Shown here one piece after another: positions 63,816 through 64,000 of a stretch of DNA of 64,000 nt. Position numbers and translations under genes: made by a program. The stretch's first letter is position 1, and the number at the start of each line of letters is the position of its first letter. The DNA is taken from assembly GCA_036345935.2 (NCBI GenBank), contig JADWOT020001812.1:84352-148351 (forward strand), written 5' to 3'. The stretch comes from Taenia hydatigena. Taxonomy: Eukaryota; Platyhelminthes; Cestoda; Cyclophyllidea; Taeniidae. The notes under the pieces are model-generated. The model worked only from the letters and a program-made list of their open reading frames with translations. It made no database searches and was not told where the DNA came from.

Positions 63816-64000
63816 TTTTTCCATGCGTTCTTGAGTTCATTTTATTTACGCAGTCATCAGACCATGTATTTGAGTCAACGGAACCTGAGTTTCTGTCGAA
63901 CGGAACACTTGAAGACGCAGCACATTATTTTACCATGATAGGTGGGTTCAAATAGAATATCAGTTGTGACAATGTTGAGATGGCGCATGCGAATAAAGGA

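Larger units (their letters stand above)
57965..64000. other. Gene-free stretch with short repeats and hairpins
   Basis: I see no supportable gene in the last 6 kb. Frames reach 137 codons (61216-61629 on -) but are driven by skewed composition and carry no motif. The text becomes purine-rich after 61.8 kb. Hairpins, microsatellites and one short duplicated segment are listed separately. Confidence 0.5.

Noticed and set aside
1..64000. Bacterial or phage features, operons, CRISPR arrays, defence islands
   Set aside because: No runs of long adjacent frames, ribosome binding sites or repeat-spacer arrays; intron borders and poly(A) signals point to a eukaryote.

Overview
This window looks like nuclear DNA from an animal. 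It has no operons and no bacterial signals. It is about 40% GC, has a 710-base assembly gap, spliceosomal intron borders, a decayed Ty3/gypsy LTR retrotransposon and relics of an NK2-class homeobox gene, which points to a bilaterian. A large, repeat-rich genome such as a parasitic flatworm's would fit, but nothing here proves the phylum.

Most of the window is gene-free. What can be read is mainly decayed, repeatedly duplicated gene copies. (1) 8.7-30.4 kb: four minus-strand copies of one multi-exon gene family of unknown function with an F-box-like start. Only the first copy (9336-10501) has an intact long reading frame plus a spliced upstream exon. Copies at 12.4, 22.5 and 29.3 kb are broken, and the 22.5 kb copy abuts the gap. 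A second diverged repeat pair (19.2 and 24.0 kb) lies among them. (2) 42.0-49.3 kb: three decayed copies of an NK2-class homeobox gene. Copy A (+) has an N-terminal TN-like motif, a homeodomain and a C-terminal exon. Copy B (-) lies tail to tail with A. Copy C (+) is only the last exon. The homeodomain is split by an intron between residues 44 and 45, and one copy keeps the diagnostic N-H-R-Y-K string. (3) 47.5-48.6 kb: an intronless AGC-like protein kinase relic with two in-frame stops, between homeobox copies B and C. (4) 53.9-58.0 kb: a minus-strand Ty3/gypsy element with gag, protease, RT, RNase H and integrase remnants bounded by two diverged LTRs of about 220 bp.

The remaining stretches (1-8.7, 12.7-19.2, 30.4-42.0, 49.3-53.9 and 58.0-64.0 kb) hold no gene I can support, only short low-complexity tracts, hairpins and diverged short repeats. 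No rRNA gene, credible full tRNA gene or CRISPR array was seen. No cooperating gene system was found; the region reads as a gene graveyard with one candidate live gene. Exon borders, family calls and duplications were worked out by eye from the sequence, without alignments or database searches.
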